From Linum tenue (Eukaryota; Streptophyta; Magnoliopsida; Malpighiales; Linaceae): a stretch of 64,000 nt of DNA. The stretch spans positions 16,824,150-16,888,149 of the forward strand of contig CAMGYJ010000004.1 in the NCBI GenBank assembly GCA_946122785.1. The letters are read 5' to 3'. Position 1 is the stretch's first letter; each line of letters begins with the position of its first letter. Made by a program: the position numbers and the translations under genes. Below are positions 10,310-23,000 of this stretch, piece by piece. Below the pieces are notes generated by a model that ran no database searches, was not told where the DNA came from, and was given only the letters and a program-made list of their open reading frames with translations.

Positions 10310-11940
10310 TCTACACAATAAATAAAAGTCAAATGAGAAAACATGAAGCCCCATTTCAAATTTCCTGCATCCAGAGTGAAAGTAGGAAGGACATTTTGGT
10401 CTTCACAATTACTTTTTTATTCATTAAAAAGACACTTACTAGGATTCGAACCATGACCACTTTAAAGAAAAGCAAAGATCATAACCAATCACACTAAGTA
10501 CATTTGTTGTTTCTTATTAAATTAAAAATATATAATTGCAGAGAGGAAAAAACCTTTCCCTCATTTCAAATTCCCTGCTCCAGGAGCGTTTGTAGGAAGG
10601 GTAGAACAGGGAGTGTCAGTTTTTTTCCTTTTCCTCTGTGAACGGACTAACTTACCGTACACATGCGGATTTAAACGGGTCCAGAAGTGTCAATTTTTTT
10701 CTTTAAGTCCTTTTTATTTCTCCGTGGTGGTAAAATTTATATGAAAAGGCAAAAACAATACTCCTCTTTATTGCTAAAATGAAAAAATTTAACAATAAAC
10801 TAATGCATGAATTATAATGGGCTAACCGCTAATCGTAAAATAAAAGAGTTTAATGGGCCTGCCCTACACGGGATTTGCCCATCAATTAAAACAAATGAAC
10901 ATCATGGATTTGTCATTCTAAAACAAGCTATTTTCTCTAGCATAATATATTATGCTATTATTTTATATCTCAGTGGCTAAAATATAATGTATTTTAAAGT
11001 TATTCAATGGTTCAACCTCGACCAACCCAATTAGTCCAATTTTTATCATTTCAAATATATATTATGTAATTATTTGATATCATAATGATTAAATTATAGT
11101 GTATATTATAGGGAATCGTTTGGTATTGTTAGTAAAAAACTAAACAGAAGATCTATTTGATTATTTTTAATATTAAAACGATCCTAAACATTTTCAGTTT
11201 CCTTTCGAAATTCTATAGTTTTATTCCCGAATCAGTGATGTGCAAATGGCGAATTGCAGTAATCTCTTTTCTTTCATTATTTTTTATTTTCAAATAGAAA
11301 GTTTAAAAGTAAAGAATAATTAGAGATTGGCATGGGTCGGTCAAACATGCTGAATTTCAAGTTTTGGCCCGTTTTGATCAAGTCTAATTTATAATCACAT
11401 GGTTCCCCGATACCCGATAAAAATCTCATTCCAAACCAGTTTGGCAGGTGAGTCCGTGTTTACCACCATTTTCTAGGGCTACAGGAACGGTGGTTCCTAT
11501 CCCAAATCGTGTTGTTCATTCTTGATTTCTTTAGATTTTATCATGGCTTGGCAAAAACCAGAAACCACAATGATGACAAGATGAAAGTTTTATAAAGCAA
11601 ATTAATCGGCCAACGGACAGTGTAAAAGCTAGCAACGATTGTGAGATGCTCATTTCCCGAAAACCTGCGGGATAGACGATTTTTTGGAATTCGGTTTCTA
11701 TAAAACTTACTCCACCTCATCATATTACCAGAAATAATATTGTTTCACAAGGTAACAGATACTTGATTTTGGTTCATAAGGCTGATTTTTGATTCGTTGC
11801 ATCATTCATGTCTCTTTCCTACTAAAATTCACTATTTTTATCACGTGTTTGAAAAAAAAAAACTATACAACAATAAGCTATATACTCCATTACATTATCA
11901 AATTTCATACCTCACCTTCCTGTGTCCAAATGGTTGGAGA
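10310..11940 (-). repeat. 1.6-kb dispersed non-coding repeat, copy B
   Basis: This is the reverse complement of 3140-4780. It includes the tRNA-like B box (reverse complement of ggttcgaatcctag at about 10439-10452). No coding region was seen. Confidence 0.75.
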
Positions 11941-12233
11941 CCACACTAGTTCCTAACTAATTAGATTCCGGATCGGATGGAAATCACACCACACCCACAC
12001 TTGCTTAAAAGGCTTCCTATAACATGTTTATTTAAATTGACCATCTCACGAAGCTGTAGATCTAAGTACCAAGCAGAACATCATTAGCGAAGGAATGATC
12101 ACGTTTCGACCAATGAAACGAAAAAGTTTTGCTAATGCGCATCCTGAATAAAAAAAAAGGTAATGATTTCCCCACCTCTCCATTTTGATGTCGATAAATG
12201 ATTTGGTGTTTATTTATATGGGTTGGTTTTCTG

Positions 12234-12568
12234 CAAGGTTGTTAAACCGGTTTATATCGTTGTGCCGGTTTGGCAAGAGGAATGGTACGACAGGTGGTAT
12301 AACTAGTTTGTGTCAGTTCATGTCGGTTTTAAAACATGTGGAAACAATTAATATTCAATGTATTTAATCATATATAAAACATATTTGTGGACAATTTAGT
12401 TACAATCCAACAATTATCATCAACTTTTAACTATTAAATTGATGTCATTTTGCTTAGAATACGTAAGTCGATCATACCAGTCATACCGGTGGTGTCAAGC
12501 CGGTTTCATAACCGGCATAGGTTGAACCAAGTTCAACCGTGTGGCATGCCACCGGCATGACAACCAGG
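12234..12568. mobile_element. hAT-like MITE, 335 bp (copy 1)
   Basis: Left end caaggttgttaaaccggt; inverse of the right end cctggttgtcatgccggt. Flanks gttttctg (12226-12233) and attttctg (12569-12576) match at 7 of 8 positions, giving a hAT-sized TSD. The element is rich in ccggt/accgg words and has no coding capacity. Confidence 0.65.
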
Positions 12569-12589
12569 ATTTTCTGCCTGTGCCGCAAA

Positions 12590-13229
12590 TAGGGCTGGAA
12601 GTTTGGTACCGGTATTTGGGATATAGGGAATACCGTACCAAATTTGTCTATATTTGGAATTACCGAACACACGTATTATTTCTTGGGATTGGGATTGAAT
12701 TTCAATTGTTATTCGGTATTAGGGATTACGGGATTGGGATCGGTATATACCAAAATACCGATCAATACCGAAATATAAGCTAGTGTGTATATTATATTCT
12801 CAACTAGACTCTCTCATTCACTACTACATGACCCTCAACCACCAAGAGTGTCATTTAATTATACACAGATCATTCCATCACTATTAATAGTCGTCTCTCA
12901 ACCTCCAATTCGTCAAATTAAAGATTACTAATGACAAGAAGTTGAGATGTCTCCCCTCCTCCATTCTCCTTAATAATTTCCTAATTCAAGACTCTTCGCT
13001 TAGTCCTTTTCCCCGAAATTAAACTATAAAATCTAATTTATATATTTAATTATTAATTACAAAGGTAATTAATTTTGTATTCGATAATACCGATTGGGAT
13101 ACCGAAATATTTAGGGATTGGGATACCGAAATTATTTAGGGATTGAGATTGAGATTGACTTTAGTGTATAATTCAATATTCGCGATTTCAATATTTGGTA
13201 TTGTGATACCGTACCCATTTTCACCCCTA
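12590..13229. mobile_element. hAT-like MITE, 640 bp (copy 1)
   Basis: Starts tagggctggaagtttggtac; the inverse of the right end is taggggtgaaaatgggtac. Flanks gccgcaaa (12582-12589) and gcggcaaa (13230-13237) match at 7 of 8. The interior repeats gattgggat/ataccgaa words. It lies 21 bp from the preceding MITE, so the two inserted almost side by side. Confidence 0.7.
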
Positions 13230-13237
13230 GCGGCAAA

Positions 13238-13947
13238 GGTGCTATTATCTTTTCCCCTGCCGTTTGCGGCAACGAAAGTGCCATAACGGGCTGCCCAATG
13301 GGCCTCCCTCTTCAGCCCTTTTCACTTTTTATTATCATGTTGTTGTTCTCTCCACCCGTTTCTTTGATTTTTCATTTTTTCTGCCTTATGTACCTAAAAA
13401 ACAAAGAGATTGGGGACCAAAATAGGGGACGACCTTTTTATGTTGTCTCAAGAAATAGTTTTCTTAGTCATATTAGGGACAAACACACTATATTGTCTCC
13501 ACAGAATAAAGGATGTAGTTTTTGTATTTAATTAGTTGGTTTAGTTGTCCCCATAAATATTTCGAAGGAATTGTTAATTGGAGGTGGACTTTTTTTATAA
13601 TATTGGGGGTGGATTTTTTCATGAGCGGATCAGGAGGATTTTACCCCGCTAAAATTGGCAAGGCAGCAATATTTCATTCACTGGACTTTAATTATTATGA
13701 ATTTCTTTTAACTATGACCTTTTCCTTTTCAATCTTGGAGAGTGAATCCTTTTCCTTTTCCATTTGGTTTTCTGAATTATGAGTTTTATTAGTAGGTTTA
13801 TAATTAAATAGGTGAGTTTTGTTTTGCCAAACATCAAATTCTGCTAGCTGCTTTCGTATAGAAACTATTGATACTAGCAAAGGAAGACGCTGAAGAATTG
13901 AAAGAGCTAGCATAAACCATCAGTATATTTCCTTGTTATAAGAAACT
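13238..13947. other. Intergenic, no gene recognised (copy 1; duplicate at 29961-30670)
   Basis: Only short frames occur (for example 13522-13782 plus and 13695-13913 minus), without recognisable domains, splice sites or codon bias. Their conservation in the duplicate unit reflects recent duplication and is not evidence of selection. Confidence 0.5.
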
Positions 13948-14497
13948 AACCGGATCAACGGCCGGGCCAGTAGAATCGTCAAACCAGTTACGATAGCGGT
14001 CCGGTTCATTGTTTGAACGGTTATTGATGGACCAAACGGATTTTCACGGTTCAACATAAAATCAGATGAACCGACACGGTTTAGCTGGTCCATTGGTTCA
14101 CTATTTTAACAAAAAAAATATTTTAACATAAACTAAGACCATCAAATCATAATTATTAATTTATATATGCTTCCTCAACCTTATTGTCGATTTTACATTG
14201 TCTACTACCAACTAGAACCGTAATTTTCAATTTGAATTAAAAAATGTGGTTTCTTTTGTGAGATGATTGGAATGATTTATTAGATATGTTCGTGATGATA
14301 TGAATTTGAACTTGTTTATGGTCAATGATAATTTCATTCTTATATGTTATATATGTCAATGATAAATTAGTGTAATATACAAGTCTTATATGTTATATAT
14401 TATTAACGGTTCTATCAACGGTTCACCAACGGTTTTGTAACGGTTAACCGTGAACTCTTAAATCACTAACTTTTCTGGTTCAGCCTCCGGTCTGGTT
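13948..14497. mobile_element. Probable inverted-repeat MITE (copy 1)
   Basis: The left end aaccggatcaacggccggg and the inverse of the right end aaccagaccggaggctgaa are related. The inner ends are dense in aacggtt/ccggtt words and the middle is AT-rich. A TSD is not clear, so the superfamily is left open. Confidence 0.5.
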
Positions 14498-15597
14498 ATG
14501 AAAACAGAGGTATATTTAGAACTTACGATAAGCTCATTTCTTGCACCCAAGCTAGCTTTTTCCACATGAGGTATGGGTTTACTAACTTGGTTCAGTTAAT
14601 CCGTTTTTAGCAATGTTTTAGAAATCTTGTCGTATTGATTTGTTGGAATGGAAATATTTGATATAAAACACCAAATGATAAGTAGTTTTATCGGTACGAA
14701 ATGGTAGAACTAGAATTTCAACACGATTATAATACAAAATACTTTATCACTAACTTTCCAATATAACTTTTGGTATGATTTCACAATCATTGTTTTTATA
14801 TGTCATTGCTTCAGAGCACTGTACTCCTGTCCGTAAACTGAAACAACTTGGTCGATATTGTGCCATTAGTCCTTTAATATCATATGATTGGTATTTGGTA
14901 AGCATGGTCAATCGTACTGCTTCGTCGATCGATCCAGTGATCACCACTTATAATTTTGTCTCCTTGGTAACAGGGGCAGAGCCATGATTTGAACTTGTTA
15001 GATTAAATTACCCATTCTATTATATTTTTCATTCATAAAGTGTTTTCCCCTTTGTTTTATCATAAAAAATAAAATTTATGTGTATTTTTTTTAAATAACA
15101 TATAAGAATGTGTCGACTTGTCCCGACCTGTATCTACGCGGATTTTGCCCGACCCAACCCGGAGTAGCATGGTGCGGAACACGAATATTGAGTTACCGCC
15201 CCGCCCCGTCCCGACCTCTCTCTCCTTTTAGTTTTCCCCCTTCCTTTGGCTAGATCTGTGACGGTAAAGGACAAGTATGGTAATCGAATCTGTGTGTCTT
15301 GAATGAAAACACAAGTAGTGATGTTGGCCTTTATCTCTTTAAGCTAGATAGCTTATTGGGACGTCGCGGTCCCTGTTAAACAAATAGATCGAAATGGGTG
15401 GGTGGGGAGGGAAGTCCAGGTCACGTGTGTACTACTACTGCATGGTGGTTCGGTTTGCCTTTGTAGTTACATGAAGCCGAACGAATATTTTGGTGCAAGA
15501 ATAAATAATTGCCCCTAAGAAATGAACCAGCCAAGGAAGAAGAAGCCAAACAAGGTGACTGAATCGGGGCAGAGTTTCCATTTCTTATGTATCGCCT
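14498..15597. other. Intergenic, no gene recognised (copy 1; duplicate at 31222-32326)
   Basis: Short overlapping frames at 14750-14987 lie on opposite strands and show no family. The second unit has an extra cact-like insertion near 31747 and a longer ct repeat near 31950, small differences that help tell the copies apart. Confidence 0.5.
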
Positions 15598-16082
15598 TTG
15601 GGGTGGGTATTCGGTCGGTTCGATACCGAACCGAAATAATGCATATCGAGTTTCCGAATTTCATCAAACCCCAAATCGAATTCGAACCGAATTATAATTT
15701 GGTCGGTTGGTTCAAACCGAATTATGATTTGGTTCGGTTCGATTTTTCATACAAAATTGAATTTGTGAGGTTATCTTGTATTTTCTCTCTTTTAAATTAC
15801 TTTTCACCTTAATATGAACAATAAATATGCAATTATATGCAAAAATCAAACATTTCAACACATAAGTCATAAAACACTAACATGATTCAAATATTTACGT
15901 CCTATAATAAGTGCAAACATAAAAATCCACCATTTGGAGCTTGCAATTATAGTAATTCGGTTATTCGGTTCGGTCGAAAGGACCCTAGTTTCTGAAATAT
16001 GTCATTTTCCCTTCCGAATTCCGAACCGAATAACATTAATTTGGTTTCGGTTCGGTTTTACCAAACCGTATGCCCGCCGCTA
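15598..16082. mobile_element. hAT-like MITE, cggttcgg-rich (copy 1)
   Basis: Left end ttggggtgggtattcggt; inverse of the right end tagcggcgggcatacggt. Flanks tatcgcct (15590-15597) and tgacgcct (16083-16090) match at 6 of 8. Many ttcggttcgg/ccgaaccgaa words lie near both ends. The plus-strand frame at 15522-15812 runs into this element and is not supported as a gene. Confidence 0.6.
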
Positions 16083-16606
16083 TGACGCCTCTCATTGCCT
16101 ACTCATGTCCTATGAATGGATTGATATGAGTTTGAGTGCAACTGTCATTCATAATCATGTGGTGGATAATAATTGATTTCTGAATTTTCATTGTTATGGT
16201 GCTTAAAGATGGAAAATAGGACTCAATATTTGGGTATTTCACAAACCCAACTTATTATGTGTGAAATTATATTTGAGAAAATTTACTTTTGGGGCATATA
16301 TTCATACCGACTCTTTAGTTTGGAATTAAACTGGACCCCATGTTATTGGATAGTCGAAAGAAAATAAAAACCCAATTCTAAATAAATTTTTGCATTCTCT
16401 TTATGTCCGAAACAAACAGAAAGGTGGAAACCAACATTAAAAGTGAATTGTATTACTTAATGAAATGATGGATATTTATACCTTCATGTGTACAATCGTC
16501 TTGATCTAAATCTATTGGAGTTCTGGGTAAGCTAGAATCAGAAACAGGTCACGAGGGGTTTTTTTAGTGTAAATGTGGGTAGGGACTAGGGAGAGTGGCT
16601 GATAGA

Positions 16607-17069
16607 TAGAGGTGGCAATTGGATCGGATTCGTGGATTTGTGGATTGGATTCGTGGATCCATGGATCAAATGGATTGGATCCAATGGATTGGTGGATTCA
16701 TGGATTGGATCCAATGGATTGGTGGATTGATCCATGAATCCAAATAACATCCAAGGTTTGGACCAAAATGTAAATTTTGAAAAGTTTAGGTACTAAAATG
16801 TCATAATGAAAAATTTTAGGTACCAAAATGTAATTTTCCAATGATATTTTTCGTATAAAAATATAAATTTTAGGTACCAAAATGTAAAATATAAAAATAT
16901 AGGTACCAAATCGTAATTTGTCATTTGGATCCATGGTTTGATCCATGAATCCACCAATTCAATTGAATTTGGATCAAATGGATTGGATTTAAATGGATTG
17001 GATTAGGTGGATAATTTGGTGGATGGATTGGATTGGATTCATGGATTTGGATCCTAATTGCCACCTCTA
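16607..17069. mobile_element. hAT MITE with near-perfect termini (copy 1)
   Basis: Starts tagaggtggcaattggatc and ends in the inverse gatcctaattgccacctcta. Flanks ctgataga (16599-16606) and ttgataga (17070-17077) match at 7 of 8. The ends consist of repeated ggattggat/tggatccatgg words. The middle has three or four taggtaccaaaatgtaa repeats. No coding capacity. Confidence 0.8.
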
Positions 17070-17687
17070 TTGATAGATGAACCTGCAAAAGGAGGAAACA
17101 TGAATTCCACTATCTAAGACACATGAATGCCACAGACCTAAAGGTCGAATGAGATGAGACCACCACCCTCCATATTCCCCTCCCCGCCTACCACCAATGG
17201 ACAGGACAATGGTGTGTATTATTTATCTATCATGGACCTAGCTAGCTAGCTAGCTCAATTTTGCTATTCGACTCAGTCACATCCCCACATGTAACACAAG
17301 CATATGACGTGGTTAGGATTGGTTAGTGATTGAAACGAGTTCAGCGCTCTTCTCCTCCCACAACTCAATTGTCTCCTTATCACTTTGCACTACTGTACCC
17401 TTATAGAAGAATCCTAGATTTAATGAATTTCTTAACAAGAGAACACCATTGGATTGGATGCTGCTCTAGTAGTCACTCGAATACACAAAGTAAATAATAA
17501 TTTTGTAATCAGAACGGTTTTGGGTGCATCACACATTGTGCCGTTGAAATATTGTTCTACTATACTATCACTATATATATATATATGTGTTTTCAACTTT
17601 TCATCGGTTAAATGCGAACTGCCTATTAATTAATTCACCTCCAAAAGTATAACAAGAAAGAATGATGTAAGAGAGAAAAATATCAAG

Positions 17688-17720
17688 GGAGAGAGAGGGA
17701 GAGAGAGAGAGAGAGAGAGG
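17688..17720 (+). promoter_or_regulatory. GA microsatellite upstream of the thaumatin-like gene (copy 1)
   Basis: An almost pure (GA)n run lies about 395-425 bp upstream of the ATG. GA tracts are common in plant promoters and can bind GAGA-type factors; a role here is inference. The same tract is at about 34420-34451. Confidence 0.5.
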
Positions 17721-18020
17721 AGGAAAAGGCAAAAGTGTGGACATGATTTGTATTGTTTCGAGATTCACAAATAACAATGTGCAGCAGCGACTCAGTCTCT
17801 CAGTGGTCAGAGACAGACACTCTACTCTACTGTACTGCGCTTCTCCTTTCCCAGTCCCAGCTCAATCAATCAGCCAAAAAGTAAAAAACATAAAACCCAA
17901 AATTAATTATTTACCCTTCTCTCTCTGTCCCAACCATGGAACCAAACCAAACCAACCAGCAGCCAGTAAAAAATAAAAGAAAAGTTACTGTCTACCACCA
18001 CCTTTCCCCCCTCTATAGTC

Positions 18021-18028
18021 TATAAATC
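18021..18028 (+). promoter_or_regulatory. TATA box of thaumatin-like gene copy 1
   Basis: tataaatc, preceded by a pyrimidine-rich stretch, lies 85-92 bp upstream of the ATG at 18113. That leaves room for a short CT-rich 5' leader starting near 18050-18055. It is the best TATA match close to the gene. Confidence 0.65.
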
Positions 18029-18112
18029 ACCTTCCCTTCCCTCTCCTCCTTTCTTTGCAAACCCCCAAACACTTCATCACAGTTCACACTCTCACCGTCT
18101 CTCTACCTTCCG

Positions 18113-18953
18113 ATGACAACCCCGGCGGCTCTCCTCCTCTTCTCCCTCCTCCTCATCTTCCACAATGCAGGTAATTTTAAAACTTCCCCCCCCTTTCTTC
18201 TCCCATCAATTTTAATTCCCAGCTAATTAATCAACTAATTTTTTTGTTTCCCCAAATCTCGCAGTCGATGTGTCGTCAACGACGACGGTCACAATGATCA
18301 ACAAATGCACCCACCCAGTCTGGCCCGGGATCCAGCCGGGCTCGGGAAGCCCAATCCTCGCCCGCGGCGGCTTCAACCTCCCGCCCAACAAGGCCCAAAC
18401 CCTAACCCTCCCGCCCCTCTGGTCCGGCCGCTTCTGGGGCCGCCACGGCTGCTCCTTCGACGCCTCGGGACGCGGCCGCTGCGCCACCGGCGACTGCGGC
18501 TCCCTCTACTGCAACGGCCTCGGCGGCGCCCCGCCGGCAACCCTCGCCGAGATCACCCTCGGCCGCGACCAGGACTTCTACGACGTCAGCCTCGTCGACG
18601 GCTATAACATCGCCATGGCCATCACCCCTGTCAAGGGGACCGCCGGGAAGTGCAGTACCGCCGGGTGCGTGAGCGATTTGAACCTGATGTGCCCCGCCGG
18701 GCTGCAGGTGAGGTCGCGTGACGGGCGGCGCGTGGTCGCGTGTAAAAGCGCGTGCTCTGCTTTTAACTCGCCGAGGTACTGCTGTACCGGCGCGTACGGG
18801 AACCCGCAGACCTGTAAGCCGACGGCGTACTCCAGGATCTTCAAGGCGGCTTGCCCGAGAGCGTATTCTTATGCTTATGATGATCCCACCAGCATCTCTA
18901 CTTGTACCGGCGGCAACTATTTGGTCACTTTCTGCCCTCCCCGCCGCCGTTGA
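18113..18953 (+). CDS. Thaumatin-like protein (PR-5 family), copy 1
   Basis: Two exons, 18113-18170 and 18265-18953, flank a 94-bp GT-AG intron. Exon 1 encodes the signal peptide (MTTPAALLLFSLLLIFHNA); the intron splits codon 20. The 248-residue product has the 16 cysteines of the large thaumatin-like class (eight disulfides). It carries the family signature GRGRCATGDCGSLYC and the acidic-cleft set: Arg in WSGRFWGR, Glu in LAEITLG, two Asp in DFYDVSLVDG, one Asp in YAYDDPTS. There is no C-terminal kinase, membrane or vacuolar extension; it ends FCPPRRR. The family is secreted and linked to defence, some members binding or cleaving beta-1,3-glucans; the substrate here is unknown. Coding GC is far above the surroundings. 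It differs from copy 2 by Thr versus Asn after the first mature Cys and Asn versus His in GGFNLPP, plus one silent change. The start is the only Met giving a signal peptide, 85 bp below a TATA box. Confidence 0.95.
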
Positions 18954-21900
18954 TCGGCTGGCTGTTTTTGTTGGGAGCTTTCGGTCTGGATCTTGGGTAG
19001 TAGTGTAATTTGCGCTAGTTTGGGGAACTTGTTGTATTAGTAATAATTTTGTTAATTTTGGAGATTTGTTATGCTCTACTGTATTAGTATTATTAATATA
19101 TAGTAAGCTTGAATTTGTCGGAGTACTTATGTCGGTTGCTTGGGAAATGCTTGAGGAGTAATATGGTTTATTATTATCCTATATATTTTAATATTTTGAT
19201 ACGTTAATTATGTGTCCAAAACTCCAAATTAATTAAGCATCCAAGGGCGGAATTAACATTTTGTACATAGCACAGGAAGAGGAGGTCTGGACTCTGCATG
19301 CGTTGGTCTGTTGCAGCGATTTTATCGGACTTAAGTTATGATGCTAGTGTTTTAGCGTTAATATTCACTATCACAAGCCCCGGATCGTTGGTTGGAAGAA
19401 TTTTGTTGGAGAATATATTATATAATAATGGATATAGTAGATGATTTGAAATGCATGAAATTATTGTTTTATAACATAACATTTTTTAAAAATGATCCGA
19501 CTATCCATAATGTTTTTAGACCTCCATGAAAAGATAACAAAAATATAATATAAGCATTACATATAATTATTGAATGAAAAAAATAAATATAACTAATTGT
19601 CATTCATTACTTAATTAAACCATATAGTTGAATATTAGAGTTGTTTCTCATAATACATACATAATCAACCTTTAGGATGAAAGAAAATGTCTCATAGAGT
19701 TTAGTATGTCTTTTAAGTTTTTCTCAATAGAGAGCATTCTTTTTTACCACACTGTTGGTAATGAATCTGAAGTTGCTTGATTTTATAGCGGACATGATGC
19801 GGCTAAGCTATCGCTAATAGTTAATTAGACAATGTATTGTGTACGGACTTCCCAAATTATTCTCAGATCGCAGACATGTCTAGCATCAATGTAGTAATTT
19901 TCATGCAGCAAATATTTTTTTATGAAATAATTCAATAAATAAAAATTATGAAAATAATATTACATGAAATATAGTTACTCATTAAGTTTATGAATGAGGG
20001 GGTATGAGTAACATACATTTATTTTAAAAAGATAGAAGTCATAAAGTGTCTTTTGGGTTGCATGAGATCGCAGATTCTCATTATCCCTAACTGACTTATG
20101 CTTTTTTGCAATAGATAGTTCAAAATGTGCCTTAAAACTTTTGTTTCCACCAGTGTAAAAGAATTGTTTGCACCAAAGGATTGTAAAACCATATCGAAAA
20201 AGTTGGTAGTAGAGTATTTTATACTGAACTAATAATTTAACTATGGCTCAACCGTTTCATATTGCTAAATATCACCTATTGATTTCGCATATAATGTGAA
20301 GTTTTATGGTCTAACTACCGGTACGTACGATCTTTCAATACAAACTTCAAATAAAAAATTGCTAAAATATTGACATTATCAGATACCCCTTAAATCTCAG
20401 AAATTACAATAATCATATTAAGAAAAAAAACTTCCAAATGATAATATTGATTTAGGATTTTAAATTGAAATAGAAAAAATATGTCAAACATAATGTCATG
20501 TCCTAAAATAAATCAAAACTCAACATAATAGGGCCAAGAATATCTATTAAACAAAGGAGAAGGACAATTATTTCACACTACCTCATTTTCCTCCTCTTTT
20601 AAATGTGTCATCTCACACTCTCTTTGCCTTGCTCTTTGTTTTTCCATTTGTTCTTTCATATCTTTCTCTCAGCTTTGTATCTCACAACTCTCCCATTTTC
20701 CCTTCCTCTTTCTTCCCACCGCCTGGAATTGAGAGAATCCTAGAAACATCCCAATTAATTCTCCAATTTTGCGTTCGAAATGCTTCTTCTCCATTCACAG
20801 CCGATAGTGTGAATCAGAGCTCCTGAAACCTGGCGAATAGATGGTCGTTTATTCATCGACGGACACAGTAGCTTGATAGCTTGTGAATAAACTAATTATT
20901 AAAAGTGATAAAAAGCAGAACTCGTTAAACCAATCGAGTGAGTGTATAGTTAGTTCATTGTTTAAAGCCTTAAACCATTGTATTTATCTAAAGAATCAAA
21001 ATGCATAATAAGGTTCATCTTCACTTTACAATTTACATGTATTTGTCGTACAAATTCATTACACATAAAAATGGTTTTGAACCGACGTCATATCAAATTA
21101 AATATCATCTTATGATTATTGGATCCATGTCAGATTTGCAAAAGGTCTAAGGCTATTGGTCAACCGGGCTGAAAATTAATACTAATCTAAGAATTATATA
21201 GGGCTTCCAAAATGTTCAATACTCCAATTCAATATGCATTATTCAAATAAATGATATATGAGTTTGAACCCTTCCTCAAATTTTGTAGACAAAAAAATCT
21301 CCCCCCACACACATTTGCAAAAAAATACTAAATCTCTATTTCTTCTTCACTTTACTTGCTTCTAAAATTATTGTTGACGTTGTTTGTTATTACTGCAAGT
21401 TGTAAAAAATACTTTTCAGCTATGAAGTTAATCAAGAACGATTTTATTATTGAATTTTTAGTTGTATACATTGAAAAATGTTTGAGTCTCAAAATAAACA
21501 ATGAATATATTTTATAAACCTTTTAGAATATGAGTCGTCACACGTTGATGTGAGAAACTACTCATTAATTCAAATTTTATATGTTATTTTTAGAATATTT
21601 TGTTTTATTTTTATCAAATGGTGCATTTCTCCATAAAACATGAGTTCACCAATATAGACTGTGTGGTGCTCGCACTTGTGCGCGAGCGGTTGAAGTTTAA
21701 GTCTGGGTCGACCCATGAAGCATTCATGCTTGTACATGGCCGATCCATATACATTGTCTCATGTTATGCTCTAACTGTGTCATGCTAGCTCGATCATGTG
21801 CCCAGGTATAGTTATATGCATTATAGTAATTAAGTTTCTACCTATTCACAAAACCAAGGTAAAAACATTCATAAATGCACCGAGTATTTGATTTTAACTG

Positions 21901-22428
21901 CCCGATGAAATACTAATTTGAGTAAACTACTATTGATGTCACAAATAATAATTATACCTCTAAATCATACATAAAATATTTCATCACAAATATTAAGATA
22001 AAATTAATTATTATAAAGAGTAAAAATTGTATAATGAGGTTAATTATAACTCCTTTATATGTTAATGCCCTATAAATTGTTCAACGCATCCGATCCAAAA
22101 CTGACGAAATGAACATCACATTAAACTCGATATCGTCTCATTATTGTCGGGTCCATTCATGCCTGATTAGCAAGAGTTTAACGTTTAACAGTTAATCAGA
22201 CTAAAATTTTAGCGAACCAGTCACCTGTAGTTTGTACAAAATATTATTGTTTCTTATTAGTTCTGAAAATTCATATTAATTACAGAATTTTACATTACTT
22301 TTGCTTATTCAATACTTTAGTTCGATATGCAATATTTTAAGCAAAGAAATTTGTGTTGTAATTTTAAGATTATCCGTCATTTTATAGGTTATAAAATTTA
22401 TAAATCACGTATTAAATTTTGATTTTTA
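18954..22428. other. Intergenic DNA downstream of thaumatin-like gene copy 1
   Basis: The first 150 bp hold the likely 3' UTR, with AT-rich aataat-type polyadenylation context near 19038-19095. The rest is AT-rich without recognisable genes. The 73-residue frame at 20605-20826 has a hydrophobic N-terminus but lies in a pyrimidine-rich leader-like tract and has no family. The 62-residue frame at 21600-21788 is also unsupported. The duplicate is 35685-39150. Confidence 0.5.
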
Positions 22429-23000
22429 GAAGATTTAGGTTTAATACACTTGTATATCCAACACTTTCATGGTTGTGCCAATAATATCCAAAAATCCAGA
22501 AATACCACTTATATCCATGTTTTAAAGTTGTTCTTTACCAAATCTATCCACTTCCGTTAAATACTTTGACGGCGTTAATAACTCCGTCAACATAGTTGAC
22601 GACAAACTGACTGTGCGCCAACTAAGTGGACACATAAGCGCCAACTACGCCAAAGGTGACACAGAAGAATTAAAAAATAATTTAATTTTTTAATAAGAAA
22701 CCAATCCCACATATACTCACTGATGACGAGCACATTCAGTCCCCCTTTCTCCTTTCGTTTTTAGGGTTCGCACCCTGGTGGCGACAAAACCTCCACTTGC
22801 CGACTAAACCTCCTCCCGACGATTGAAGATCCTCACGATGAGTGAAGATTTTTGATTCGTGGATTCTGGCGATTTGGCGACTCCTGGGATTCTGGCAGAT
22901 TTGGCGATTGGCGATCGGCGACCCAGCTTTCCATTTGTCGTAGACGATTAGCTTCTTTGCTGATTCTTGTCTCTGCCGAGAATTAAGTCGACGTCCCGCC

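Noticed and set aside
16607..17069. Regular ggattggat and taggtaccaaaatg repeats considered as a CRISPR-like array
   Set aside because: The units are degenerate, contiguous and inside a hAT MITE with inverted ends; this is plant DNA without spacers.
18305..18607. 100-residue plus-strand and 80-86-residue minus-strand frames over the thaumatin-like gene
   Set aside because: They arise from high GC content in other frames of the real gene; Arg/Pro-rich composition is typical of such shadows.
20605..20826. 73-residue frame with a hydrophobic start downstream of the thaumatin-like gene
   Set aside because: Pyrimidine-rich leader-like sequence, no family, no second exon; its conservation in copy 2 reflects only recent duplication.
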